Below the pieces are notes generated by a model that did not search any database, was not told the origin of the DNA, and saw nothing but the letters and a program-made list of their open reading frames with translations. Shown one piece after another: positions 45,485 to 57,215 of a stretch of 64,000 bases of DNA (position 1 is its first letter; the number at the start of each line of letters is the position of its first letter). A program made the position numbers and the translations under genes. Location of the stretch: the NCBI RefSeq assembly GCF_963576675.1, contig NC_088916.1, positions 51,957,001 to 52,021,000 of the forward strand. The letters are read 5' to 3'. The stretch is from Euphorbia lathyris. Taxonomy: Eukaryota > Streptophyta > Magnoliopsida > Malpighiales > Euphorbiaceae.

Positions 45485-45925
45485 CTTAACTTGTATTGAC
45501 TAGGATAGCTAGCTTTTTGAACCTTTATATCTATGTTCTTTCTGTGAACCCTGTTGTGCTGACTTTAAATTCAAAACAAATTATATGCATCTCTTTTATA
45601 CTGACTACTCTTATGCGATGCTTACTTAAGTGATTACTATAATTTGTTAAAATGCATCTTCATTAAATCAACTGTGCTACACTGTCTATATTAATATGTC
45701 TGCTGTGCTGATCAAATATGTTGACCACTTCTTATATGTCCACTTGACTAAAACTCATTGAACAAAGCATACTCAGCGCTCTCTGATATTTAAACCTTCC
45801 GCATAAAACTGAGTTAAATAGAATATGTTCCATGAGCTGACCTATCTCTGAAAACTGACCTTAGACTTACTCAATTAACCCTTGAAATGTTTAGAGTAAA
45901 ACTATGTCAGTAGCTCAACCCTTAC

Positions 45926-46021
45926 GGGGGAGTTATTTGATAAAATAAGGTCAACTATCATGGGGGAGCTCAACACTGACTTCTTCGACTGAATATTTTT
46001 GCCAACATCAAAATGGGGGAG
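45926..46021 (+). other. Triple polypurine tract before 3' LTR (copy C)
   Basis: GGGGGAG at 45926-45932, 45962-45968 and 46015-46021, with spacing nearly as in copy A. The last abuts the LTR. Confidence 0.87.
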
Positions 46022-46023
46022 TT

Positions 46024-47329
46024 TGTTGAAACACCTTTCCACATGATTTTGATTTGACAAAATTATTTAAGTAATGATAAAAATATTCTAACACATTAAA
46101 TTTAAATGCTTTGATTTATTACACTAATGTGTTTATTCAATGTTGAGTTCAATTGTGTATAAGACATTGAGATTAAAAAGGCCCATAAAGTGGAAGTCAA
46201 GCCCAAGTCAATACATCAATACCATTCGGCCCAAGAGTTCAAAACGAAGCCGTATCAACTAAAATGAAGACTCAGTAAGAGAAGGATCGAGAAGCCTTCG
46301 TGGCAAAAGCTTCAAGTAGAAGCTGCTGAGTTGGACGACAAAGTAGTCTGGACAGCGGGCAGGCAATGTTCAACTTCTAGACAAAGTATTTCTACTTTGG
46401 GAAAAGTTCAGAAGGTGCAGAAAGCTGTCTTGTGGACTTTTCCTTAAATGTCAAAACATTCTGCCGAAGACTGACGAAGACAGAAGATGCATGAATCCTA
46501 TTGGCCAACGATGCTGAGCACGCTCAGAGTGACAACGACAAGAAGCCGTTTCCCTCCAACGGTTATTTCGAAATTTGAAATGACCAGGTGCCTCAAGTGT
46601 CACTATATAAAGGCCATCCATTTGCTTCAATCGATGCAGAACTTCAAGTAGTCGAAACGCTGACCAAATTCATACTCGAAGATTCTGTGAGAAAAGCAAA
46701 GAAAATACCTTACACCAATTTCCATATTATTGTGTAAAAGTCTAGAGTGATTTCCAATCATCTAAAGTGTCTTAGCAATCGTTGTTTAGGACAAACACTT
46801 TATCATTTCTAGAAGAATAGAAAGGAGAGGCTGAGTACTCGGTTATAGTACTCAGCGTAGATATAGGAGTGAGTAGAGGTATAGAGGAAGGTACTCTTGT
46901 TACACTCAGCTTCTATTTGTAAAAGGTTTCGTGCTCTACCTTTAAAGAGCTCAGTAGAGAATTCAAAAAGCTCGGAACGAGTTCCGGGGACTGGACGTAG
47001 GCGGAGAGGCCGAACCAGGATAAGTCTGCTGAGTAATATCTTTCTAACCCTTAAACTCCTTTAATATATATTGCTTGCTGTGAAAACTGACTAAGTAAAG
47101 AGCTCACGCTGAGTTAAGTTTACTAAGAAGCTGAGTTCAGGAATAGACTCTAAGTGCTATTTCCTGACTCAATTAAAGAAGCAGACTTAGTCACAAGTTG
47201 ACTAAGCTTGTGTCTTGAATCTACTTAGTGACGCTGTGTAATCCTTTTCATAGAAAAAGAAGTCAGCCTTAACGGACAAAATTTTAAATAGCCATTGGAA
47301 CTAACTTGTCACGTTATAAGGGACCAACA
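46024..47329 (+). repeat. 3' LTR of Sirevirus C
   Basis: TGTTGAAACACC to GGACCAACA, 1306 bp, with TATA box TATATAAA at 46604-46611. It shows the undisturbed form of the region that is duplicated and interrupted in the 5' LTR. Confidence 0.95.
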
Positions 47330-48579
47330 AAAACTTCTTTCCTCAGTGGGAAGCTACTCGATGCCTACATGACACAATCAAAGGGTTTTATCGATCCAAA
47401 AAAATATCCTAACTGAGTATGCAAGCTTCAAAGATCCATTTATGGGTTAAAGCAAACGTCTCGATCTTAGAATCAGAGATTCAACGAAGCCATCACATAG
47501 TATGGATTCATAAAGAATCTTAATGAGCCATGTGTAATATGAAAGTTAGTGGGAGCGTATGTACTTTAATAGTGTTGTATGTCAATGACATACTCCTCAT
47601 TAGAGGCGATGTTTCAACGCTACAAGGGGTAAAGGAGTGGTTGAATAAATGCTTCGCGTTGAAAGACCTAGGAGATGCCGAAACAATCTTAGGGATCAGA
47701 ATCTACAAAGATAGATCCTGACGGCTTCTAGGTTTGAGTCAAACCTCGTACATTGACAAAGTTCTTAAAAGGTTCAGGATGGACAAAGCAAAGAAGGGAT
47801 TCCTTCCTATGCGCCATGGGTTGAAACTGAGTAAGAAACTTAGTCCTAAGACCAAAAAGGATAGGGAACACATGCAGAAGATTCCTTATGCATCAGCTAT
47901 ATGATCTATCATGTATTCCATGTTGTGTAATAGATCTGACCTTGCTTTTGGATGAAGCATGACTAGTCGGTACTAGTCAAATCCCGGCGAGGAGCACTAG
48001 ACGACAATTAGGGCAATACTGAAGTACCTTAACCAAACAAAGGATGCATTCCTGGTGTTTGGAGGATAAGAAGAGCTAACAATATCAGGTTACACTGATG
48101 CAAGTTTTCAGACTGATTAGGATGAATTCCAGTCATAGTCTGGATATGTTTTTCTCTTGAACGGCAGTGTGGTTAGTTGGAGGTCAATAAAGCAGCCAAC
48201 TTTTACTGATTCTACAACGGAAGCTGAGTACATTGCTGCAAGCGATGCTGCGAAGGAAGCTGTTTGGATCAAAAAGTTCATAACTGATTTAGGAGTAGTT
48301 CCCACTATCCTAAGCCCAATTGTGGTATTCTGTGACAACAATAGGCCATCGCACAAGCTTATGAGCCTAGGTCTCACAAGGGATCCAAACACGTGCTCAT
48401 GAATTTAACTACATTCTAGAAATCGGGAATGGGGGTGAAATATCATTAGAGATAGTTGACACATAGGACAATATCGCTGATCCATTGACCAAGGCGCTAC
48501 CTCAGAAAAAGCATGATGGTCATACCAGGTCTATAGGAATTAGGGCAATGCCTACTTGGATCTAGGTCAAGTGGGAGAT
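47330..48579 (+). pseudogene. pol: Angela/BARE-type copia pol remnant, right part (RT and RNase H)
   Basis: Continues the RT cut at 30487. In broken frames it shows FLSGKLLDAYMTQSKGFIDP, SIYGLKQ-like codons, VLYVNDILLI (the YVDD site with D changed to N), and LGIRIYKDRS. RNase H has SGYVFLLNGSVVSW, TDSTTEAEYIAASDAAKEAVW and FCDNN, then DNIADPLTKALPQKKHDGHTRSIGIR, typical of Angela/BARE. There are many stops. It ends with a purine tract AAGTGGGAGAT at 48569-48579 directly before the LTR. Confidence 0.87.
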
Positions 48580-50130
48580 TATTGGTGTGCCCTAGTTTTT
48601 AGGCATTTGTTTTACACTTTGTATTGAACATTATGTATATTGTTGAAATACATTGTTTAAGTGTTATATGAATAAAGGCATTAATTCATTCTATGCATAT
48701 CTTGTGCTATAAACCTGAATGAAGTATCCATTAATTGATAATCATTAATCTATCCGAGGTTTGTTCTATTCATGGGAATGAATAAAACCAAAGGCTTATA
48801 CATTCAGTATCTGTGCACTAATTTTGAACATACAACTGCAATACTTGTATAGTAAGATATGGATGTAAGTACGTGTTGATGTAGTCAATACGGGACTGGA
48901 TCGATCCGCTCTATTAATATTCATGGTGGAAGTGTTATTGATCTTTTTATCTGTAAAACTCCATTATCTCCAGACCTGATTTCATTATAGTAAATGGCGT
49001 GGAATCTGGTTCACTTTGATATGCGTCTAACAAGTCTGCAACAGGATGCCAAATACGGGTATATTGGGTGAATTAGTGAACACGTTATTACGGATAAGTG
49101 ACGTGAAGAAATTACCACTCACCTAACATTGAGCTTATATCACCGGCCACTTGATAAGTGAAACTGAATGAGTATATGACCATACCCTGATAAGTAGTTT
49201 ACTTATCTGATTCATCAGTTCACTTTTGATAAAAAAAAAATATAATAAACCATACAGAGAATGACAACCACCATGTCTCTGGTTTATAATATTGATATGT
49301 AATTGGTAAGAGATACTGAGAGAACATCTATTGGGTTCCATGTCTCCTTGAGACGACTGAAATAATTTGTATCAGTTGGGGATCGTAATGGTTTGCTAGA
49401 ACCCACTTAGGACGGACCCTTAGGATCATGCACACATAATTGTTGGGATGAAACTTAAATAATAAATACATGTTATGTATTTAATCAGAAAAAAAGAATG
49501 AGTTAATTAATTAATAATAGAAATTGATTATAGTTTTTTTTTTTTAAAAAAATTTTGCGCACAATGCGCTTACATTAAAAGAAAAAAGAAAAAGTTTCAC
49601 CAGACCTGGATGTGATTCACACCCATGACCTCTCTAATCATAGGTAAACTCTCAACCACTAGGCTAAGAGCTTCATTTGATTAATAAACTCCCTAATATA
49701 ATTAATTAGCCAATTGATTAATTAGATTATATCGGATAATTTATTAATGTACCTGATAATTCACTTAAGTTCTTTGGGGTTTCAATTATAATTATTAGTT
49801 ATTCTAATTGACCAATTGATGTCAATTGAATTAAATAAATTCCCTTGAGATTTATTTATGAGATTGAGTTAATTAGGGTCAATTTACAATTAACTAAAAA
49901 TTATTAAAACCTAGTTAGTAAAGTAAATTAAAGGCTCAATTAAAAGAACACAATTAACTCTAGCCTCTCTATTGAGATTTTTGGCCAGCACTATAGCAGC
50001 CCCTTGCTCGCTTTCGTGGATTATCGTTCTTGCTCAGCTAGCACCGGTTTCATCCCTATAGCGTTGGTGCATGTGACTTCTGAGAATTCAAACAACTTGT
50101 GGATTTCTTCAGTCATCTCTAAAAGAGATT
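48580..50130 (+). repeat. 3' LTR of the Angela-type copia (right end uncertain)
   Basis: Starts TATTGGTGTGCCCTAG right after the polypurine tract. It continues as non-coding, AT-rich DNA of the size expected for an Angela LTR. A SINE (49531-49676) is inserted in it. I could not fix the right end or a target duplication. Confidence 0.55.
49531..49676 (-). mobile_element. tRNA-derived SINE 1
   Basis: On the minus strand an A-box-like TAGCCTAGTGGTTGAGAG and a B-box-like GGGTGTGAATCAC lie in tRNA-like spacing. They are followed by a pyrimidine-rich body and an A/T-rich tail. TTGATTA repeats at 49524-49530 and 49677-49683 are a likely short target duplication. It is not a functional tRNA: there is no cloverleaf 3' half. 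Confidence 0.72.
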
Positions 50131-52249
50131 AAGAGCCCGTTTGTTTTATCTACTGTTTGCTGTTGGAAAAAACTACTTTTCCAAAAAACAGAGATTTTCT
50201 GCTTTTGTAAAAGGCTGCTTTTCGGGTGTAAAAGGCAAACAGAAGATCACTAACCAAACATCTAATGTTGCCTTTCAGATGTAAAAGGCAAACAAGAGGT
50301 CACTAACAAAACACCTAAAACTTTTATGTTGAAGTGAAAATGCAAAAATGAGTATGAAAATGAGCAACCAAACACTTTTTAAACCCATAAGTTTCTAATT
50401 CTTATTAGAAAATGTTTTAGAAGATTTAATTTATGGTAATTTAATGCGCTTCGTATTTTCCAAGATAAATCCAAACATGTGGTTATCAGGAAAGGGTAAA
50501 AGAAAAAAAAAAAATTGAATCCACGGTTTGAGCCAAACCGGAGTTTAAGCCAAAAAATCTGAGTTGAATCCTGAAGCAGTGATCGGAGACTTGATCCTAC
50601 TTACAAGGTAGAGAACAAAAGATCGAGATGCATGCAAATTAAGAAAATTAAAGTAAGAATCGGCAGAATTATATTATAATGATTGAATTAATATAAGTAT
50701 ATAATAGAAATGTGCATAACATGTATCCGTGTCCTGGCTTTAAAAAAATAGAGGTCGGTCATTATTATTATCAATTATTTTCTCTTTTTATCAGCATGTG
50801 CTCTGTACTTGTCTTTTGTTTTCCATCATTTTATTAATTTCTATATATTTGAACAATTCAAGACCTTACTTTATTCATATACTTAAATCTATAGAATCAA
50901 TACAAATTAATAGCACTCAAATTTAGAAACAATTCTATATTATATTAGTATAAGTTTGGTTTGGTTAAAGAGAATTACATTAATTAGTAGTAATTGTGAA
51001 TTAACCTTATTGGCAAGCAAACAATTTTTCAAATTAATGGAATTAATGTTAATTAGAAGCCGCAGTTTCAACATAACAACCAATTAAATAAACATCCACT
51101 TTCTGCAATATCACATAAAGTCAGAAATCTAAAAGGTACTAAACTTTGATTTTTATTTATTTATATTATTTTATAGATGTTGTGACTAATTAACAATGAG
51201 ATAATTGAGATTAAAAGGTAGAAAAACAAGAGCTGTTATCAACTATAAGATCCTTAATTATCATAAGATTGTTTGGTAAACAATGAAAAAACAAAATCTT
51301 TTTTAAAATCAAATAAAGAGGCTCCCAATATATTTGTTGAATTTGTTGTCATTCAAAATAAATAAATAACATGTGTAAGTCTAACTACAAATCTATATTC
51401 TTACATAACCGCTTCCTCTACCCTCCTCCATTGTTATTCTCGTTGTGTCATTGTCATTTCCTTATTTCTAATCAGATTTCTTTAGAGGCGGAAGAATGAA
51501 GCTTGTCTTCTTCTTACGGCCCTCATGTATGTTTTAGTTTTAGTTTTAGTTTTATTTTCTTATTTTTACTTTTTTATTGGTTTGAAATATATATTCCTTA
51601 TCAAAAAAAAAATTCCATCGAATCTATATCTGTTAGCTATATTTCTTTCGTTTATACTTTTTTCGGTCTTAGAAAGAGCAGAAAATATTCATCTTGTCCG
51701 TAGATTTATAAATTTGCGTGTTGCAAACAAAGAAATGATTTAGATCCTAATACCCAGAAAAACCTACATAATGAAGAATGGATTGCAGCAGTTTTTCAAC
51801 GGAATTCAACTTATAAGAAATATATAAATTATATTTTATTGTTTTATTTATCCCTTTTATGGATTTTAATGCTCTTTGTAGTTTTTTTTCTAGCTGTATG
51901 GATGTGTGGTTTTATTTCTTCTAATCTTCCTGATGTATTTGTACTGTTTCATCGAATGAAATGATACATGACATTTTATCAATAATATTGGATTAATAAG
52001 AAAAATATAATGTCCAGGAAAACTATCAATTAAGATTTGAGGAAAATACTCTTTTTGGTTAACAACATTAAATACTTATTTAAATTAAATATGTTTGGTA
52101 TTTATATTTTTATTAACTACTAGTTAATTTATTTAATTAAGTTAAAATTTATTTATTCTAGTAAATAAAATATTTCACTTAAAATTTTCAGTTGAATATT
52201 ATCGATTAATATTTTTAAATTTGTTAGTTATTTTTTTATATTTATCAAA
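50131..52249. other. AT-rich region, no supported gene
   Basis: No ORF above about 70 codons that resembles a protein. At 50148-50395 the sequence starts GAGCCCGTTTG and ends near AACCAAACACTTTTT, with repeated GTAAAAGGCAAACA. This looks like a decayed MITE, but no target duplication is clear. At about 51580-51900 lies the diverged partner of 27030-27330 (see findings). Confidence 0.45.
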
Positions 52250-52257
52250 CTGTTACA

Positions 52258-53042
52258 TAGGGATGGCAACGGGTAGTGTACCCGCGGGTACCCGGCACTA
52301 CCCGACCCTAATGGGACTACCCGTACCGTACCCTGTATAAAAGGGTATGGGAAGGGTATGAGATCAAAATAATTACCCGTTAGGGTAATGGGACGGGTAT
52401 GAGAATACCCCCAGGGTACCCATTACCCGGTATAACGTATAACTCTTTTATATATTAAAAAATTATTGTTTTTTAGATGTAATATTTGAGATTTTAAACT
52501 CCAACCTTTTGTTTTTCAACCATTGAGTGATACCCCTAAGCTACTTATTCTTATTGATTAAGGTTCAATTTGTTCAATTTTTAGATAAATGATTTATTTA
52601 TTTATTTTTTTGGTAGAATAAAGTTTAGGTAAGGGTAGGTCTACCCACTCCTAAGGTCAGGGCAAACCACAGACCTCGATGAGGGTTTACAGTGGAATTT
52701 ACAGATCACCTACCAATGAGAGCTAAATTTTGACGGAGTGGAGAATCGAACCTCAAACCTGTCAAGCAAAGGTTCAACGTCTTACCACTCGGACCAACCC
52801 TCATTGGCAGATAAATGATTTATTAAATTTATACTTTGTTAAATTTGTAATATTTTTTATTTTATTTATTGATTCTTAACGGGTAAGGGTACCCGTGGGT
52901 ATCCGCGAATTAAATGGGAAGGGTATGGGATGCAAAAATATACCCATTAGGGTAATAGGACGGGTACGGGTAATTAAAAAATAAACGGGTAAGGATTTGG
53001 GATTGGCACTACCCGCGGGTACCCTACCCGTTGCCATCCCTA
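52258..53042. mobile_element. hAT-type MITE 1 with 8-bp target duplication
   Basis: Terminal inverted repeats TAGGGATGGCAACGGGTA and TACCCGTTGCCATCCCTA, and an exact 8-bp duplication CTGTTACA (52250-52257, 53043-53050), the hAT signature. The subterminal parts are full of ACCCGCGGGTACCC palindromes. No transposase. About 560 bp without the SINE inserted in it. Confidence 0.93.
52599..52808 (-). mobile_element. tRNA-derived SINE 2, inside the hAT MITE
   Basis: Minus-strand A box TGGTCCGAGTGG and B box GGTTCGATTCTCC, then a body of about 140 bp. A perfect 16-bp target duplication AGATAAATGATTTATT lies at 52583-52598 and 52809-52824. The promoter boxes look like those of Au-type plant SINEs. 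Confidence 0.92.
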
Positions 53043-53173
53043 CTGTTACATCATTTAATACTTTTAATATTTTAGAAGAAAAATAATTGTTTCATTTATA
53101 GGAAAAATAGTACATCTCGAAATAGGTAATTAAAAAATACAATCCAAAAATACATCAAAAGAAGCTTGAATCT

Positions 53174-53560
53174 ATATCTTTAAGATCGTAGATCATGAGC
53201 AATAATAGACAATACTTGAAACTGTTTTTGGCACAATGATGAGAAACACATTCCATCCAGAATTGACTTCGTAGTAATGACTTCATGATTAACATTTAGT
53301 TGATCTTTAGATTCTACCTCAACCACTTGAGTATTTGAAGTATTTACATCACCATTTTTAGGAATCGTTGCTTTTGACAAAGCTACCATTGATCTTCATC
53401 AAAGGTCGCGTCCTTGCTGATTACAAACTTAAAGTCTTGGAGATCCCAAGCATATTGCTTTCTTGGAGATCTTTCATCAAACTTGTTATTCTTGACGTGG
53501 TAGTAGGTTGTGCACCTGGAAACTCTGAATCTCTCATGATCTTCATCTTCCCAGCGTTCC
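53174..53560 (-). pseudogene. Copia pol fragment (integrase C-terminal linker)
   Basis: In two frames on the minus strand: YYHVKNNKFDERS, then DFKFVISKDATFDEDQ and MVALSKATIPKNG...VEVESKDQ. The FVxSKDxxFDE pattern matches the region between integrase and RT in many plant copia elements. The part further right (53560-53633, beginning MADRVIDC) is not recognised. No LTR or target duplication was found. Confidence 0.5.
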
Positions 53561-54161
53561 TCCATTTAAGTAAAAACGTGGAGATCGATTCACTATATAA
53601 CAAGTTGTAGCAATCGATCACTCTATCCGCCATTCTCTACCTAACCCAGAATTAGATCTTTACTTCATACGTCTTCGTTGGCTTGAGATAAGGACATATA
53701 TATCTTTAATATACTATTAATTGTAAATATTTACATAGTTCCTTTTAGAAAATGGAAAAATGATTCATTTGATATTTGATAGTATAGACTATAAAGAAGT
53801 TAATGAGCTTTCAAATGTTGACTAAGTCTAGAAGAGCAGTGCCTTGGCTTGCCTCCACTAGTGTGGCCAATAATGTTGGAATTCAAAATGTGACAAATAA
53901 TTTCTAATTTTACTTTCCTTTCTAATGATTTGGGATCTGTCTTATTCTACTTCCCATCTACCCCAATCAACGGACCCCTTCACCCCTAAAGTATAACAAA
54001 AATTTCAAGGGCGTGTTTGTCATTTCCTTTTGTTTATATTAACGCTGTTTTGTTTTTATGTCAACATTTTCACGCTTTTTTTTATTATTATTTATATTAT
54101 ATATATTTTTTATAAAATATATAAAATAAATCGATATCCATTAAAAGAATATATATACTTA
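53561..54161. other. AT-rich spacer
   Basis: No ORF, repeat or site that I recognise, apart from simple T/A-rich stretches near 54075-54120. Confidence 0.5.
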
Positions 54162-54879
54162 GGGGGTTTGGTTCGGAGTCTTTAGGAATGAGAATGGGAA
54201 TGGGAATGAGAGGGTTTCATTCCCTTTGTTCTTGTTTGTTTAAAAAAAACTCATTTCCTTTACTCATTTTAGATTATAGGTTTATCCCACTTTAGGTTAA
54301 GCTCATTATCTCAGGCCCTGTAGAGAATTGGATTCCCTTTCCCAGAAAACACGCATCTTCTTGACAACAAAAAACACGTCTCCAATCCTTGAAACGCGAT
54401 CCCTGAATCTGTTCTCCTCCAATATCCGACCGCCTCTTCTCCGTTCTCCGACCGCCTCTTCTCCGATCTCCGACTGCCTCTCACGCCCGCACGGGTAAGT
54501 TAAAGCCTCTTTCATAAAAAAAAAAACCAATATTACAACTTTGATTCAATTTCTTTGCAATTTGTGATTAAAAATGGTGTAAAATTTTGGGTATGAGTTA
54601 GCTATGACTACCATGGCTTCCTTTTTTTTTGATGGAGCTTAGAAAATATATTTTTTTATGTGTGTTTGCTTTGTTGTTTGATTTTTTTAGGCATTTTTTT
54701 ATGACCAATAATCTTTGGAAACTATTTGATGATGTTTGTAGGGTGAATTTATTTTTGGATTTGGGTTTTGATGATTTTTGTTAATGGTTAATTCATGATG
54801 TTCTCTGTTAGGTGGCGTGGGTCTTTATTTCTGTTTCTATAATTGATGTCTATCCATTTGATTCCCTATTTGAACCAAA

Positions 54880-55603
54880 TAGGGGTGCAAGCGAGTCTTG
54901 GTAGTTCGCAAACTATTCGAGTTCGGCTCGATGAAAGCTCGATCAAAGCTCGGCTCGATAGGGCTCGACTTGAGTTCGGGATCGGCTCGAGCACTAACGA
55001 GCTGAGTCCGAACTTCCTCAGGTTCGGCTCGAAAGCTCGCGAGCAGGCTCGATTATTTTTAATTACTATATGTATTTCATTATATATATTTAATATATAT
55101 TTCATTACTTATTATTAGTTTTCATCACAATTCACAAATCAAATAAGATTTAACTCATACAAAAAATGACACAAAAAAAGCTTAGACATTTGAGTCTTTA
55201 GCGAGACAATTAGGTTTTGATAAGGAATAAAATACATTACAAAGTTTAATATATATGTCATTGTTTGAAATTTTTCTCCGCGCTTGTATTTTTCGATCAC
55301 AAGTACCACATACTGTTCTGGAATCTCGATAATAACATGATTGTTTTTCTTTATAAATATTTTAAACTCATATGGAGTATATTATAAGGTTTTTCTATTT
55401 TTTACGCTACTTATTCTATATATGTATGATGAATTTGGTTAAAGCTCGTTAGATGCTCGATAAAAGCTCGGCCAGATTCGATCAAAGCTCAGCTCGGTCA
55501 AAGCTCGTCAAAGTTCGATTCGAGAGGGCTCGGCTCGAGATATTAACGAGCCAATACCGAGCCTACCTAGGGTTCGGCTCAGTTCGGCTCGGTTGCACCC
55601 CTA
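54880..55603. mobile_element. hAT-type MITE 2 rich in AAAGCTCG/GGCTCGA words
   Basis: Ends TAGGGGTGCAAGC and GGTTGCACCCCTA, with the exact 8-bp duplication GAACCAAA (54872-54879, 55604-55611). Both subterminal regions carry many GTTCGGCTCGA and AAAGCTCG words, partly in direct orientation. The centre is AT-rich. Non-coding. Confidence 0.93.
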
Positions 55604-55750
55604 GAACCAAACATCCATAAAGGGAATGAGGTGGAATTGCATTCCCTTTCCTAAACATATCCAAACAATAGGGGAATTAATGCTTATTCATTTCCTTTCC
55701 TTTAATTTTCCTTTCTTCATTCATTTTCCTTTACCTCATGTGAACCAAAC

Positions 55751-57215
55751 TGTCACACCCGACCCTAAATGACCTCAAGCGGCATCGGGCGTGAAATGGA
55801 AAGGTAATAATCAATACTTAGGAGTCTCCAATTTATCCACATATCATTATATTACAATTGCAATACCAAAGTTCTAACCATAATGCTAACAATAAGCAGT
55901 CAACTTCCAAACCTCGCCTAATCGGTCGGGAACCTTCTCTATATCCTGTACTGTCTCACCTAAAAACATTAAAACATTTAAAAACGTGAGACAAAAATCT
56001 CAGTAAGAAACTATCAGCCATAAAAACCAACTTTATTTAACATAGCTACATATATACGTTTATAAAGGGATTTAATCAAAACCTTATAAAATATACTCAA
56101 AACTTAAGTTTATAATATAATCACCAAAACCTTATAAAATATACTCAAAACTTAAGTTCATAAAATCAAAGTTGTATATGTATTCATCCTCGAATTCCAC
56201 CCGTGTAGATCATAACATCAATCATAACAATATCGAGATATCTCATTTATATCTCGTTCCTTGCCTAACAGTTAGGACTACCAGCCGTGCACTCTGGCCA
56301 TACCGCCATTAGGTATGGTCTTAAAATACAACTCATACCCCGGGCAATCCTAGATGGACAAAACCATTAAATCTTTCGAAATACCACAACTCATAAAAAT
56401 CATATATGGATTTCAATCCAAAATAATAACAACAATAATCGCAATAGATTTCTCAATCCAAAACCAAAACATATATGTATATATATTAAATCAACCAAAT
56501 GAAGCCTTAAATCAACATAATCAAGTAAAATTTAAAATTCACATAAAAGCATAGTCAATGACTTCATTTGAACCATAATTTCACAATAAAAAGCAAAATC
56601 GTGAAAAACCTCAATTTTACAAAATACCCGTAGAAACCCTGAAATATCAATTTTTATAAATCCTTTGATTATATATATATTTATATACATCAAACTCAAA
56701 ATATAGTTGATAGGTACTTACCTTGGCTACTAATTGAAAGCCACAAACCCGTTCAATTCGCCTCTAAATTCTGTCTAAACCATTTCCCTCCAAACACTAC
56801 CGAAACTCAAAAACTCTTCGGCTAGGACTTAGATCTATGTATAAGGATACTATGGTTCCAATTTCAAATGATTTGGATGGTCGAATCTCCGTAAATCAAA
56901 GAAACGGTGGAAAAACGGTTCAGGAACGGCAAAGAACACGAAAAGGCAAAGAATGAAAAAGAAAAAAGAAAAAGAAAATAAAGATGATGAGCATCATCTC
57001 TGAATCCGTTTTAACATATATCCAAATTTGGATAAAATCCTATTTGATCCTCCATCTTTATATAATCTTTTAAAAATTATTCTAAACTTTTAATTTACAC
57101 CTAAAATCCTCAAATTAACTTCAAACTTTTTCTATAGTACCAAATTAACTTCACACATCCAATAATTATAATATATATTAATATAAATTCTAGAAATTTA
57201 GTCACGGACGTGACA
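55751..57215 (-). repeat. LTR of element G (3' LTR on minus strand)
   Basis: 1465 bp. Next to it, at about 57216-57231, the minus strand reads AAGGTGGGGAGAAT, a polypurine tract directly upstream of this LTR. Confidence 0.93.

Larger units (their letters stand above)
30488..47329 (+). mobile_element. Sirevirus C, complete copy with three nested insertions
   Basis: Both LTRs are present (30488-33741 and 46024-47329), flanked by the perfect target duplication AAAAC (30483-30487 and 47330-47334). Order: LTR, PBS, gag, PR-INT-RT-RNase H, spacer with TATA, extra ORF, three polypurine tracts, LTR. Later insertions are an Athila-type solo LTR in the 5' LTR, an RTE LINE in gag and a solo LTR in the extra ORF. 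Without these and their duplications the element would be about 11.6 kb. All ORFs carry stops, so it is not autonomous. Confidence 0.96.

Noticed and set aside
49531..49676. Possible tRNA gene
   Set aside because: Only A- and B-box-like sequences are present, with no cloverleaf 3' half, and it has flanking duplications and a tail; it is a SINE.
50148..50395. Calling a definite MITE
   Set aside because: The ends look like GTTTGxTT terminal repeats, but they do not pair well and no target duplication is visible.
56354..56554. 66-codon ORF repeated at 59949-60149
   Set aside because: Both lie at the same place in the two LTRs of element G; the repetition reflects the LTR pair, and the composition is random AT-rich.
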